Of a stretch of DNA of 64,000 nucleotides, positions 10,241-20,689 are shown one piece after another. Source of the DNA: Rhizophagus sp. LPA8_4_AMF (Eukaryota > Glomeromycota > Glomeromycetes > Glomerales > Glomeraceae); contig JADRCO010000019.1 of assembly GCA_021464525.1 (NCBI GenBank), positions 1 through 64,000 on the forward strand, in the 5' to 3' direction. Position numbers and translations under genes: made by a program. Under the pieces are notes generated by a model that worked only from the letters and a program-made list of their open reading frames with translations, was not told where the DNA came from and did not search any database. The stretch's first letter is position 1. Every line of letters starts with the position of its first letter.

Positions 10241-10695
10241 ATTAAATTAAGTTTATGTATTTATGTATGTATGTATGTAAATTTCTATTTTTATTATTTT
10301 TATTTTTATTTTATTAGAAAATAATGGTTTATTATTTATTATATTATAAATGATTTGTGCACTTTATAATAATGCGGCCGTCAAAATTATACAATTTTAA
10401 CTATTTTATGAAATAAAGTTTCATATTATTAATCTGTGATTTTAAAATTTTACTTACCAACGATGGTAATATTTATAGTAAAAGATAATAAGATATAACT
10501 AACTTTTATTGATTAGACTAGATGCATGTTTGGTTTCATTGCGAGAAAACCACTTGTATGTTACACAATATCAAACAAACCGAACAAATAGAATAAAATG
10601 GCGGTAGAATTCTCCAAATAATAATAATAATAATAATATTTTTGCTTCCAAAATTATATTTAATAAACATTTTCTTTACGACATATTTTCTTACA
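10241..10695. other. Spacer between copies 4 and 5
   Basis: AT-rich, with a TATG/TATT microsatellite at about 10255-10320 and an AAT trinucleotide run at 10620-10637, just upstream of copy 5. An open frame extends upstream of copy 5 to 10642 but is unlikely to be coding. Confidence 0.5.
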
Positions 10696-12102
10696 ATGAA
10701 AACCGAAACCGATCAATTACCACGAGGAAGATCTTTAGAAAATGATTTTAGACGATTAATGAATGATGAAAAATTTCACGATATTACCTTAGAGTGTTCG
10801 GATGGAACGATGCATGGATGTAAAGCTATTTTAGCAGCTCGTTCTGACTTTTTCAACTCATCCATTTTCAATGAATCAACAAAAAGTAATAACAATCTTT
10901 CATTTAATGATATTAGTTCAACAGCTATGAAAGTTATATTGGAATTTTTATATACATCTAAAGTTGAAAGCTTAAATGTTGATAATATCGTTGAAGTTTA
11001 TTATGCATCCGTTCATTTTAACTTGATTGACCTTCAAGATCATATTATTAAATTTACGAAATCTTTGATAAATGGAAACGTGGATGTCGGCAGAAAACTT
11101 TTATCAGAATATGTTGAAAATTTTTCATTAAGAGCGGAAGACAATGAAATATCTCGAATATTGATTAATTGGGTGGCAAAGAATAAATTGGAAAAAAGTG
11201 AAATTGATTCATTATCATTAGAAGGTTTAAAATATCTTTTAGATAAGACTTTTGATACTCAAATTCCTTTCGCGACACCTGAATTCAATATTTGGGAATA
11301 TGCTTTAGTAAAAGTTATAAGTAAGGTCATACAAAACGGAACTCTCGTTGAAAAAATCTTGAATGAAAAATCTCTTTCAATATGCGATACAAAAGAAATT
11401 GGAAATGTAAAAAATCTTTTAACTCCATTGATTAGTTATATTAATTTAAATCGAATGGATGTAGAAGAAATCAAACAACATGTTGAACCTTTCAATATTC
11501 ATACAATTGATAAGTTCAAAGATGTTTATCGCTCCAAAGCAATGAATGAAGGATTAGGATTTATTCGCGGAGTACCGATTTTTAAGTGGAGGAATAAAGT
11601 AGATAAGCAATTAATTACATTTGATGATGAATACACTGTAAAGGCAGTTTGGAAAATTGAGCTTGCGTCAATGTTGGAAGATTTGGTTACACTTACACAA
11701 CCCAAAATTATATTAGGAGATTTGATTTTTAAAGGTGAGGGAATTTATGAATGGGATCTTTTGATTCGAAAATTATGTGGAATAATCTATATCGGTATAT
11801 GTGATATTAATGAGGATTCGACTAAAACAACATCTAACCAAAGATACCATGGATGGGTTCTTGGATCTGATGGTTATGTCTATTATAAGAACGAATGGAA
11901 ATGGTATAATGCTAGATTTATAGAAGGAGATAAGATCACTGTTCATCTAGACATGAGAAACAAAACATGTGCATTTTCAGTAAATAACATTAAGAAACCT
12001 ATAGTTTCCGAATGGAAAAATATTCCTTCTCATGTTTATCCTATCGCCTCCATGGGAATTGGTAGTGAATTGCGTATAGAACCCCATGTGAATAAGAACT
12101 AA
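10696..12102 (+). CDS. BTB-BACK-SPRY protein, array copy 5
   Basis: Intronless. An upstream in-frame ATG exists at 10642, but the start at 10696 (MKTETDQLPRGRSLENDF) is preferred because it aligns with copy 2; the extra 18 residues would be a hydrophobic stretch no sister has. That gives 468 residues. BTB at about 15-115 (FHDITLECSDGTMHGCKA), BACK-like region, linker LGFIRGVPIFKW, SPRY-like domain at about 330-460 (GIYEWDLLIRKLCGIIYIG, YHGWVLGSDGYVYYKNEW, GDKITVHLDMRNKTCAFS). A longer segment before SPRY (around WKIELASMLEDLVTLTQ) is specific to this copy. Predicted cullin-3 adaptor by family. Confidence 0.83.
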   Translation: MKTETDQLPRGRSLENDFRRLMNDEKFHDITLECSDGTMHGCKAILAARSDFFNSSIFNESTKSNNNLSFNDISSTAMKVILEFLYTSKVESLNVDNIVEVYYASVHFNLIDLQDHIIKFTKSLINGNVDVGRKLLSEYVENFSLRAEDNEISRILINWVAKNKLEKSEIDSLSLEGLKYLLDKTFDTQIPFATPEFNIWEYALVKVISKVIQNGTLVEKILNEKSLSICDTKEIGNVKNLLTPLISYINLNRMDVEEIKQHVEPFNIHTIDKFKDVYRSKAMNEGLGFIRGVPIFKWRNKVDKQLITFDDEYTVKAVWKIELASMLEDLVTLTQPKIILGDLIFKGEGIYEWDLLIRKLCGIIYIGICDINEDSTKTTSNQRYHGWVLGSDGYVYYKNEWKWYNARFIEGDKITVHLDMRNKTCAFSVNNIKKPIVSEWKNIPSHVYPIASMGIGSELRIEPHVNKN

Positions 12103-13776
12103 TAAGGAATATATGTATTTCCTGTTTTCTTTTAAAGAAAGAAAATAAACAATAAAAATAATATCTTTTTCTGCTGCAAGTCTGTTTAATATTGCGAATC
12201 TGTAATTGAAATTTGAAAGCGTTAAAATTTATAATTGGTTTATAGGTGCAGACATTGAAACGTCAACTTTTTTGGCGTCAATTTCAGTGGCCATGTGACT
12301 TCGTAAATAGCTTTTTGCCGTAAATTTTGACTAAACTCTTGATGTGGAATGGCTCAACTTTTGACATATATTTATAGACTTGGTACACATGCACTTGTGT
12401 GTTTCAAGTTTTTTTTACGTACTATCATAATGATAAGAAAACAGAAATCTTCCTATTACTTCATAGAAACAAATATAAATATTAAACTAATGCTAAGAGA
12501 GAGAATGATGGATTTCGATCCAATTAATTTAGTTTAATAAATAGATTAGAAGAGTAAGCCAAGGAGATAAATAGTACTGTTAATTAAACGAGTAGTAATT
12601 GCAATAAGGGAACATGGAATTTAATTTTTAATATACTGTATAAAAAATAAATAATAATTTTCAAAGAATATTTATATTTTGATACGTCAAGCTGTATGAA
12701 TTTACGTAAACAACGTAACACAATATGATTCTTTTGCAATAAGTTTGCGGTCGAAATGTTCAGAGCTGTAGTCGGACCCAATCTTTATTCTCCAAGATAA
12801 AACATGGCTCGATTGGCCCGTATTGATTAATCTTTATTTACCAATTTACCATAAATTTTGCAGTTCACAAGCTTTCAAGAAAACTTACGTGTATATATAT
12901 TATGTATATTAATTATTACTCGAAAAAGTACAAGTTCGTCGCACAAACACACTGTTACGCGATCTTGAAAGTGTTACATAACGATAATCATAAAAAGAAA
13001 TAGTAATGATGTTTGTGACAGTGGAAAACAGGGGTTAACACAAATTTTACTAATTCAGTACAGTATTAATTGTCAACAAAATTTACATCAAAATTAATAC
13101 AGTCATGAAACTTTTGTTCTACCAAATTAATAAACAAATATAATTCCTAAATTTTTTATTTTATTCAAATAATTATTCTTCACTGTATAATATATATACA
13201 TAAATGTAACGCTCCTTCGCATAATAGTATTTAATAATAAGTATGATCTACGCGAAAAAAATATTTCTTTTTTTTTATTTATTGCACGAACTATGCAACT
13301 ATGCAGGGGATTTATTGGTTTTGTTCATATAAAAATTAAATTGTCTTTTTTTCGATATTTATTATTTTACATTTTTGAAACAAAATAATTAATCATTCTT
13401 TATTATATTCTAGTATTAAATTTGATATTTGGATTGAATGTAATATCTACTTAATACAGAAAAGACAAACGGAAAGTAACAATCGAAAGTTAGAAATCTT
13501 AATACGAGCGAAGAACAAAAAAAAAAAAAGATAAAGAAATTTTGCGTTGTCAACGAACAGGTCTCTTCTTCCAACAAAGATTAGTGTCGACGACTTTATA
13601 ACGTGATGTTGTTTAAAGAAAGCACTGATCAAGATCTCGACTCAGATAATTATGTGGCTATTCGTGTTTGTGCGTAGATTGTACGTATTTGTGTAACCTC
13701 GTTTTTTATTTTGTAATACAAATAAATATTCTAATAATTTAATCGTTCATTTTTTCTTATTCTATTGTATCAAAGA
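12103..13776. other. Spacer before the F-box gene, with a dispersed repeat
   Basis: No supported gene. Bases 12247-12358 are a reverse-complement copy of the element at 29770-29940. The rest is AT-rich, with long A/T runs at about 13264-13285 and 13515-13530. Small open frames here (12349-12537 plus; 12584-12781 and 13447-13632 minus) show no domain and look random. Confidence 0.5.
12247..12358 (-). repeat. Dispersed repeat, copy A
   Basis: On the minus strand this reads GCCATTCCACATCAAGAGTT, then TACGGCAAAAAGCTATTTAC, GAAGTCACATGGC and GACGCCAAAAAAGTTGACG. The same ordered blocks occur on the plus strand at 29770-29940. The shared order over more than 100 bp shows a common dispersed element, probably a non-autonomous transposon. 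Its ends were not resolved. Confidence 0.7.
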
Positions 13777-15438
13777 ATGAGTTCAAGACTACCAAACGAA
13801 TGTTATCAACAAATTTTTAGTAATGTACAAGATACTAAAACGCTATTCTCCATTATTCAAGTAAATCATACATGGTGTGAAAATGCTATTATCTTTTTGT
13901 GGAAAAATCCGTTTCGTAAAGAAATTGATTATAACCATACAAAAATCATTCCCGTTTTACTTTCGTTCTTAAAAAAGGATAAAAATACTTTCTTTGATTA
14001 TCCTTGTTTTATTACTCACTTAGATTTTGATAATCTTTTCAGGATTACTTCAAAATTTTACGATAATAATAAAAATGAAGTTGAATACTTTATGGGTTTA
14101 ATGGAACAAGATGATACATTACCTTCAATATTTTCTAATTTAGAATATGATAAGTGGCCAGGATTCGGACAAATTTGGGTTATTATTTTATTGATCTTAG
14201 TGAATATGGCAAGGAGAAGAGCAAACATTCAATGGTTTAAATTTGATATAAGATATAACGACATTAAAGGATTTCTCGATAACAATGGGAAAGAAAATGG
14301 TGATACGGAATATTTTTACGTAGATGATGAGAGAATAGGGGGATCAAATGTTGAAATGAGATATAATATAGTTAATAAGATTGAAAATATCATCACAACC
14401 TTTTTAAACTTGGATGATTTTAATGAATCAAAAAATTTTTTTGAAAATTTAGAATATTTGGAACTTGATCGTTCAAGTTTCAAGGTTGCAATTTTGGAAG
14501 CAGTTTCGATGTGTAAGAATTTAAAAACAATTGAAATTGAACATCCTTTCTTTCAATTGATTTTAGGGTCGTTGGTATCTTTAATCAAAAATCAGAATAA
14601 TTTGGAAAATATAATCATTTATGGAGTTCATAATGCGTATATGGCTGGTTATCATGATGCTATATTTAAAATAATTTCATCATTAGATGCCGCTGCTCAT
14701 TCACTTAAGAGAGTTGAAATATGTGGAATAAAAATGATGAATGATGAGACATTTAAATTTATTGGTAATTGTAAAAATCTAGAAGTTTTAAAATTAGAAG
14801 ATTCATATGTTTCAATTAAGAATTTTGAATGGATTGCTTCAGCAGAATTTTCAAAATTACGCTCTTTGGAATTAGTTTATAATTGGAGCAACAAAGAATA
14901 TGTCAGTCAATTTAATCCAATTCAAATGATTTTACAAAACAAGAGTATATCGTTAAATTTAAAAAGTCTTCATCTCCTAAATACCTACATTAAAAATCAC
15001 AACTTATTAAAATCAATTAGTGATAATTGTAGAAATTTGATCAATTTCACAACACAATTAACAGCAGATGATGATATAAAATATTTATTTAATATTCTTG
15101 GAAATAATCCAAATATTAAAGAGTTTCAATTATTAAATCCAGGATATCCAATGAATCTTAGCACTGGATTTATTATTGATTTAGTGAAGGCTTTTCCCAA
15201 GAAAACCGATTACGTACGACTTGTACACATAGTTAATAATCTTGATGAGTTTAGAAAGTTATTAGAAAATTGTATGGTGGATTTAAAATTTTTATACGTT
15301 GTTGTTTCAACTAATAATGATATTAATGAATTTGGAGAATGTGTGAAAAGATGGTCGGAAGAAAGAAAAAAGAAAATTAAAAAATTGGATATATTTTCTA
15401 TTCCTTCTGATAAAAAAATTCTTGTTAGGTGGGAATAA
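13777..15438 (+). CDS. F-box protein with leucine-rich C-terminus
   Basis: Intronless, 553 residues from the ATG at 13777 (MSSRLPNECYQQIF). The open frame extends a few codons upstream but without an ATG. The F-box-like motif is at about residues 4-48 (LPNECYQQIFSNVQDTKTL, FSIIQVNHTWCENAIIFLW). The rest is a long series of weak leucine-rich repeats (for example LEYLELDRSSF, LKTIEIEHPFF, LKRVEICGIKMM, LEVLKLEDSYV, LRSLELVYNWS, LKSLHLLNTYI) at about 220-440. F-box proteins link Skp1-cullin-1 ligases to targets, with the repeat region as target reader. This arrangement is typical of the large F-box families in these fungi. It lies inside the BTB array but is unrelated in sequence. Target unknown. 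Confidence 0.85.
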   Translation: MSSRLPNECYQQIFSNVQDTKTLFSIIQVNHTWCENAIIFLWKNPFRKEIDYNHTKIIPVLLSFLKKDKNTFFDYPCFITHLDFDNLFRITSKFYDNNKNEVEYFMGLMEQDDTLPSIFSNLEYDKWPGFGQIWVIILLILVNMARRRANIQWFKFDIRYNDIKGFLDNNGKENGDTEYFYVDDERIGGSNVEMRYNIVNKIENIITTFLNLDDFNESKNFFENLEYLELDRSSFKVAILEAVSMCKNLKTIEIEHPFFQLILGSLVSLIKNQNNLENIIIYGVHNAYMAGYHDAIFKIISSLDAAAHSLKRVEICGIKMMNDETFKFIGNCKNLEVLKLEDSYVSIKNFEWIASAEFSKLRSLELVYNWSNKEYVSQFNPIQMILQNKSISLNLKSLHLLNTYIKNHNLLKSISDNCRNLINFTTQLTADDDIKYLFNILGNNPNIKEFQLLNPGYPMNLSTGFIIDLVKAFPKKTDYVRLVHIVNNLDEFRKLLENCMVDLKFLYVVVSTNNDINEFGECVKRWSEERKKKIKKLDIFSIPSDKKILVRWE

Positions 15439-16566
15439 TTTATCTAATCACTTTGATTTGGTGAGTTTATTATTTTCTTTTTTACATCATTTTCTGATTT
15501 ATGAGATTTTGTATTAATTATTATTTCTTTAATATGTTACATCCTATAGCAATGAAATTGAAATGGACTTATTTTTTTGAAATAATAATTAGAGAAATTT
15601 TTTACTAGTTAAAGAAAGCATTGTTTGTATTCATGATCCCGTTAATAATGTAGAAATCTATGAATTTCCGGTGTCCTAATAAAATGATTCTTGTTACAAG
15701 AATGCAAGAAATTTCCAACAAGCTAACGTTATCCCGTGAAATCATGATCACAAAAAAAATTGTGTTGTTTTTTTGCACTTTCTTTAGATTCCATGGCTAA
15801 GTTTTATACGTATATACCAAGACAATCCATGATACCGCAAAAAATTAGGAGGACTCAAAATTTTACAGGTAAATTATTTTTAAACTAATATATGAAAGAG
15901 ATTAGAGAGATAGAAGATAGGTGGTGATAAAGACGAAAATGACACTATTTGATTAATTTTCTTGTTTTTCAGTTTTATCAATCAAGTAGGGAGGTTATAT
16001 CATCTAAACCAGAGGCAGTATAACAAAATTCTTTACATTCGCACTAATCAGTCGCTGTATTATAAGTTATCCAATTCTCCAGATCTGCTTGGGCTGATTT
16101 ACTTTAGATTTTATCCTGTACCCGATATAAAAAGCCGCGTAATCATTTTGTAAATCAGAGGTAATTTCTCCTGAATATCTATCTCAGTGTAAACACTGTC
16201 GTTAAGTCTTAGACTTAGGGTTCACTCTTAGATTTCTTTCTTTATTTAGGTTTATTGGCAACTCGCCATTTTAATGCTTTCTTAATTAGACCATTCTCTG
16301 ATGCAGAGTAATAAAAATAATGGTATGGAAGCCTATTTTAGTCTAATGTGGATTTTTCTTCTCGACAATTAAACTACTCGAAATATTACGCACAAAATTA
16401 AATAGAAATTATAGAAATTGATCTTATTGAGAATATACTTGTGGCGTAGCACACTTGACCTCACGTGCAGCTGCATAATTATGATTATTGTTTCCAAAAA
16501 GGTTAAGTTTCAATCATAAATTTTGACGCCCAAAAAAAATTTCAGTTCTACTCAATTACTGAAATT
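15439..16566. other. Spacer between the F-box gene and BTB copy 6
   Basis: AT-rich and without a supported gene; an open frame at 15962-16153 has no recognisable domain. Just before the next gene, 16520-16566 carries TTTTGACGCCCAAAAAAAAT and CAGTTCTA, a block shared with the promoter of copy 7. Confidence 0.45.
16520..16566 (+). promoter_or_regulatory. Proximal upstream block shared by copies 6 and 7
   Basis: TTTTGACGCCCAAAA, then CAGTTCTA and AAATT directly before ATGGGTCAA. The same order of blocks precedes the ATG at 18429 (18379-18428). It supports the chosen start of copy 7 and marks the two genes as a recent pair. Confidence 0.55.
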
Positions 16567-17868
16567 ATGGGTCAAGCTTCCTCTTCAGAAAAAGAAACTT
16601 CATTACAAAGTGATTTAAGACAACTAATGAATGATGATAGATTTTATGATATTACTTTGGAATGTTCAGATAGAGAAAGAATATTTGGATGTAAAGGTAT
16701 TTTAGCAACACGTTCAGAAATTTTCAACGAACTCATTTTTAGCGGATTAGAAAAAAATATTCTTTCATTTAATAATATTAATTCAAATTCTATGAAAGTT
16801 ATTTTGGAATATTTATATGTATCTAAAGTTAAAGAAGAAAATTTAACTGTTGATAATATTATTGAAGTATATCATGCTTCCATTCATTTTGGATTGATAG
16901 AATTTCAATCGCATATAATTAATCAAGTTATAAAGTTTTTAAAGTCTGAAAATGAAGATACTGGTAAAAAACTTTTATCAGAATGTGTTAATAAATTCTC
17001 CCTAGAAGAAGTGGATAATGAAATGTCTCGAATTTTAGTCGATTGGGTAGCCATGAACAAATTGAAAAAGGGTGTAATTGATTCATTATCATTAGAAGGA
17101 TTAAAGTATTTTTTAATGAAAACTTTCAACACTTCAAAACCTTTTGCAACGCCAGAAATTGAAATTTGGGAATATATCTTAACGAAAGCTGTAAAGGAAG
17201 CGTATGATCAACAGGAGGTTCAAAAATATTTAAATCAATTAGCTGATTATATTAACTTAAATCGAATGGATGCAGAAGAAATTAAACAACGTATTGAACC
17301 TTTTAATATTTATTCAGATAAAAAACTCAAAGAAGTTTATTTTTCTATGGCTGTTGGTAAAGGATTAGGATTTATTCGTGGAGTACCTATTTTTAAGTGG
17401 AAAAATGGCGGATTAGGTTTAAAAGTTTTTGATGGTGGATTTACTGTTGAAGCCGATGAGTTTGTACAACCTAAATCAATATTAGGAGATTTAATCTTTA
17501 AAGGTAGAGGACTTTATGAATGGAATATTTTAGTTGAAAAGTTGTGTAAAACAATCTATATTGGCATATGCAATATTAATGTGAATTTAAAAAAAAAAGA
17601 TCAAGATTATCATGGGTGGGTTCTTGGATCCGATGGTTACGTTTATCATGAAAAAAATTATAAATGGTATGATGCAAAATTTAAAGAAGGGGACAAGGTT
17701 ACAGTTCGTCTGGATATGAAAAACAGAACTTGTGCATTTTCTGTAAATAATATTAGGAAACTTGCAGTTTCTGAATGGAAAAACATCCCTTCTCAAGTTT
17801 ATCCTATTGCTTCCTTAGGACATGGTAGTAAATTGCGTGTGAAACAAGAATTAATTAAATTTTGTTAA
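16567..17868 (+). CDS. BTB-BACK-SPRY protein, array copy 6, with possible N-myristoylation
   Basis: Intronless, 433 residues. The start MGQASSSEKE fits the MGxxxS pattern for N-myristoylation (Gly2, Ser6), which the first five copies lack, so this protein may be tied to membranes. BTB at about 15-115 (FYDITLECSDRERIFGCKG), BACK-like region shortened by about 25-30 residues before ADYINLNRMD compared with copies 1-5, linker LGFIRGVPIFKW, SPRY-like domain at about 310-430. Its SPRY DNA is a mosaic: 17532-17686 is identical to 19403-19557 (copy 7), and 17635-17764 is identical to 7700-7829 (copy 3). This indicates gene conversion or unequal exchange. Predicted cullin-3 adaptor; target unknown. 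Confidence 0.85.
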   Translation: MGQASSSEKETSLQSDLRQLMNDDRFYDITLECSDRERIFGCKGILATRSEIFNELIFSGLEKNILSFNNINSNSMKVILEYLYVSKVKEENLTVDNIIEVYHASIHFGLIEFQSHIINQVIKFLKSENEDTGKKLLSECVNKFSLEEVDNEMSRILVDWVAMNKLKKGVIDSLSLEGLKYFLMKTFNTSKPFATPEIEIWEYILTKAVKEAYDQQEVQKYLNQLADYINLNRMDAEEIKQRIEPFNIYSDKKLKEVYFSMAVGKGLGFIRGVPIFKWKNGGLGLKVFDGGFTVEADEFVQPKSILGDLIFKGRGLYEWNILVEKLCKTIYIGICNINVNLKKKDQDYHGWVLGSDGYVYHEKNYKWYDAKFKEGDKVTVRLDMKNRTCAFSVNNIRKLAVSEWKNIPSQVYPIASLGHGSKLRVKQELIKFC

Positions 17869-18428
17869 CCTTAATGATAAACGTTCCTTTAATTTAATAT
17901 ATAAAGGGTTATGTCATATTCAGTTCATATATTTATTGTTTATTATGTTATTGATTAAATAAATATTTATTAAATATATTAAATATTTTATATCTGAAAA
18001 CCTTTTTCATAATATTAACTAGCTTGCAATAGTACATATAAGATATACATCTGATGAACTACTATATTTCGATAGGTTTTAGAATTTCCATATTGATGTT
18101 TTATATTTCAAAACTATTTAGTAAAATTAATTTCTTTATTATTACTTTCTTAAGTTGGAATATAGTAGAAAGTGAAAATGATTTAAATGAAAGAAGGTTG
18201 AAAAAATATTGGTCTTTACATTATAAATTTCTGCCGGACCGCCGGTAGATTGAAGACGAAGCTTTTGAAGATAACGTCCATCACATTTTCCGAGCATTTG
18301 GACAAGCATATGACTTAGCATCTGAAATCACGTGCAGAAGAATGGTAATTGTTAGTGTTACAACCATAAAAATAAAATTGACGCCCAAAAGAAAAAAAAA
18401 AACCCTTTTCCAGTTCTATACCAAAATT
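17869..18428. other. Spacer between copies 6 and 7
   Basis: AT-rich; an open frame at 18054-18248 has no recognised domain. The last 50 bp repeat the upstream block of copy 6. Confidence 0.45.
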
Positions 18429-19733
18429 ATGGGTCAAACATTCTCATCTTCAGAAGAAGAAGCACCATTAGAAAAAGATTTAAGACGATTAATGAGCGAT
18501 GAAAGATTTCATGACATTGCTTTAAAATGTTCAGATGGAAAAATCGTATTTGGGTACAAACCTATTTTAGCAACACGTTCCAAAATTTTCAACGAACTCA
18601 TTTTTACCGAGTCAAAAGACAACATTCTTTCATTTAATAATATTAATTCAGATGCTATGAAAATTATTTTAGAATATTTATATACTTCTAAAATTAGATT
18701 AGAAAACGTAAATGTTGATAATTTTATTGAAGTTTATTATGCAGCTATTCATTTTGATTTGTCATTTCAATTGGAAATGTCTCATATAGTTTCATCAATT
18801 CTGGAGGCTGGAAATGAAGATACCGGTAAAAAACTATTATCAGAATTTGTTAATAAATTCTCTTTAATGGAGAATGATATGGAAGATTCAGTATTAATAA
18901 TTTTAGTAATGTCTGTAGCCACGAACAAATTGAAAAAAAATGAAAATGATTCATTATCATTAGAAGGGTTAAGATATCTTTTAATGAAAACTATTGATAC
19001 TAAACATTCTTTTGCAACACCGGAAATTGAAATATGGAAATATGCTTTAATGAAAGCTAAAAGAGAAGCAATGACACATGATCAGGAAGTTCAACCCTAT
19101 TTAATTCCATTCGCTCGTTACATTAATTTAAATCGAATGGATCCAGAAGAAATTAAAACACATGTTGAACCATATAATATTTATTCGAATGAAAATATCA
19201 AAGATGTATATTTTTCCATATCATCGGGTAAAGGATTAGGATTTATTCGAGGAGTACCTATTTTTAAATGGAAAAATGATAAACCAGATATAATGATTTC
19301 TAATTATGGATTTACCGTTGAGGCCAATAAGTTTACACAGCCTAAATCAATATCAGGAGATTTAGTCTTTGAAGGTAGAGGAGTTTATGAATGGAATATT
19401 TCAGTTGAAAAGTTGTGTAAAACAATCTATATTGGCATATGCAATATTAATGTGAATTTAAAAAAAAAAGATCAAGATTATCATGGGTGGGTTCTTGGAT
19501 CCGATGGTTACGTTTATCATGAAAAAAATTATAAATGGTATGATGCAAAATTTAAAGTAGGGGATAAGGTTACTGTTCATCTGGATATGAAAAACAGAAC
19601 TTGTGCCTTTTCTATAAATAATAATAAGAAACCTTTAGTTTCTGAATGGAAAAATATTCCTTCTCGTGTTTGCCCTATCGTCTCCTTGGGACATGGTAGT
19701 AAATTAAGAATAGAGGTACAAGGGTTTTTGTGA
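18429..19733 (+). CDS. BTB-BACK-SPRY protein, array copy 7, with possible N-myristoylation
   Basis: Intronless. The frame is open from 18342, but the ATG at 18429 (MGQTFSSSEEEAPLEKDL) is preferred: it aligns with copy 6, has the same upstream block, and restores the MGxxxS motif (Gly2, Ser6). That gives 434 residues. BTB at about 20-115 (FHDIALKCSDGKIVFGYKP, LATRSKIFNELIF), a shortened BACK-like region as in copy 6, linker LGFIRGVPIFKW, SPRY-like domain at about 310-430 (GVYEWNISVEKLCKTIYIG, YHGWVLGSDGYVYHEK, GDKVTVHLDMKNRTCAFS). The Cys of the KCSDGxxxxGCK motif is Tyr here. It shares 155 identical bases with copy 6. Same inferred role as the other copies. Confidence 0.85.
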   Translation: MGQTFSSSEEEAPLEKDLRRLMSDERFHDIALKCSDGKIVFGYKPILATRSKIFNELIFTESKDNILSFNNINSDAMKIILEYLYTSKIRLENVNVDNFIEVYYAAIHFDLSFQLEMSHIVSSILEAGNEDTGKKLLSEFVNKFSLMENDMEDSVLIILVMSVATNKLKKNENDSLSLEGLRYLLMKTIDTKHSFATPEIEIWKYALMKAKREAMTHDQEVQPYLIPFARYINLNRMDPEEIKTHVEPYNIYSNENIKDVYFSISSGKGLGFIRGVPIFKWKNDKPDIMISNYGFTVEANKFTQPKSISGDLVFEGRGVYEWNISVEKLCKTIYIGICNINVNLKKKDQDYHGWVLGSDGYVYHEKNYKWYDAKFKVGDKVTVHLDMKNRTCAFSINNNKKPLVSEWKNIPSRVCPIVSLGHGSKLRIEVQGFL

Positions 19734-20689
19734 TTGATACAATTCGTATATATTATTTGAAAGAGGGTACAAATTTAATTTATATAATCGAACTGGCCCG
19801 TCTTGCTTTAAAAGACATACAGATAATATACTGTACAAGTTACTCGAAGAATCCATACTTTTTATTTTTATTTTTTACGTGGTAAGAATCGTAAAGTTTT
19901 TTTAAGAAAACAAACTCTGCTAGGTAGTAATTGGTGTTGATTATAAATCTAATAAATTATCGATAGTTTTTATTATTACATCAGGTAATTTTAGCAATGA
20001 TCCAATGTAAAAAAAAAAATTCTCTCCATTATTTCTTCTATATTTCCCATTCTCTTTTGTTTTGATATTATATTTAGACCGAAATAAATGCTAATATTAA
20101 AAAATTAATATTATGTTCCCCGAAAAATACTTAAATAAGTAACATCCCAGGTTTGCTTAGGCTAATTAGTAAATTTTTAAAATTTTCAAAAATGCGAGTT
20201 TAAAAAAATGTACAAATTACAGGGATAGATATCTCGGCATTCAACAGGGAATCGAATGGAAAAGAGTATCAGAAAGATTTAGGGAAAATCCGGACTGTTG
20301 CGTGATAATCAAAAAAATTTTTAACTAAATTAGATCATCCTCAGCCAGGTTTTAGAATTCTCATACTTTAATTAATTAGGGATTAGTAGATATTGGTGTG
20401 GGCAACTAATAAGGAAAATGAAATAAACAAGTTTTTCTCATGCAAAAATAGCGAGTAAAAAAAATAGTGTGGATAAGTAAAAATTATAAAAATTATAACA
20501 ATGAATTCACGAGAAACGACACGTTCTAATATTTTTACAAATTCATTATCAATAGATATATATATAAGGATTAATGCTCTCTGGATACGTCTGCTGGTTG
20601 GATGGGGGCTAGTATAGAAATGTTTTATGCACGCATAAAATATAAAGCTACTGCTTCCAGTGAGTTATAATATATATATATATATATGT
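19734..20689. other. Spacer between copy 7 and the last BTB relic
   Basis: AT-rich, with TA microsatellites at about 20557-20570 and 20670-20688. No supported gene or element. Confidence 0.45.

Noticed and set aside
18342-18428. The upstream ATG as start of BTB copy 7
   Set aside because: It adds a Lys-rich leader read from an A-run, not found in any sister, while the ATG at 18429 aligns with copy 6 and shares its upstream block.
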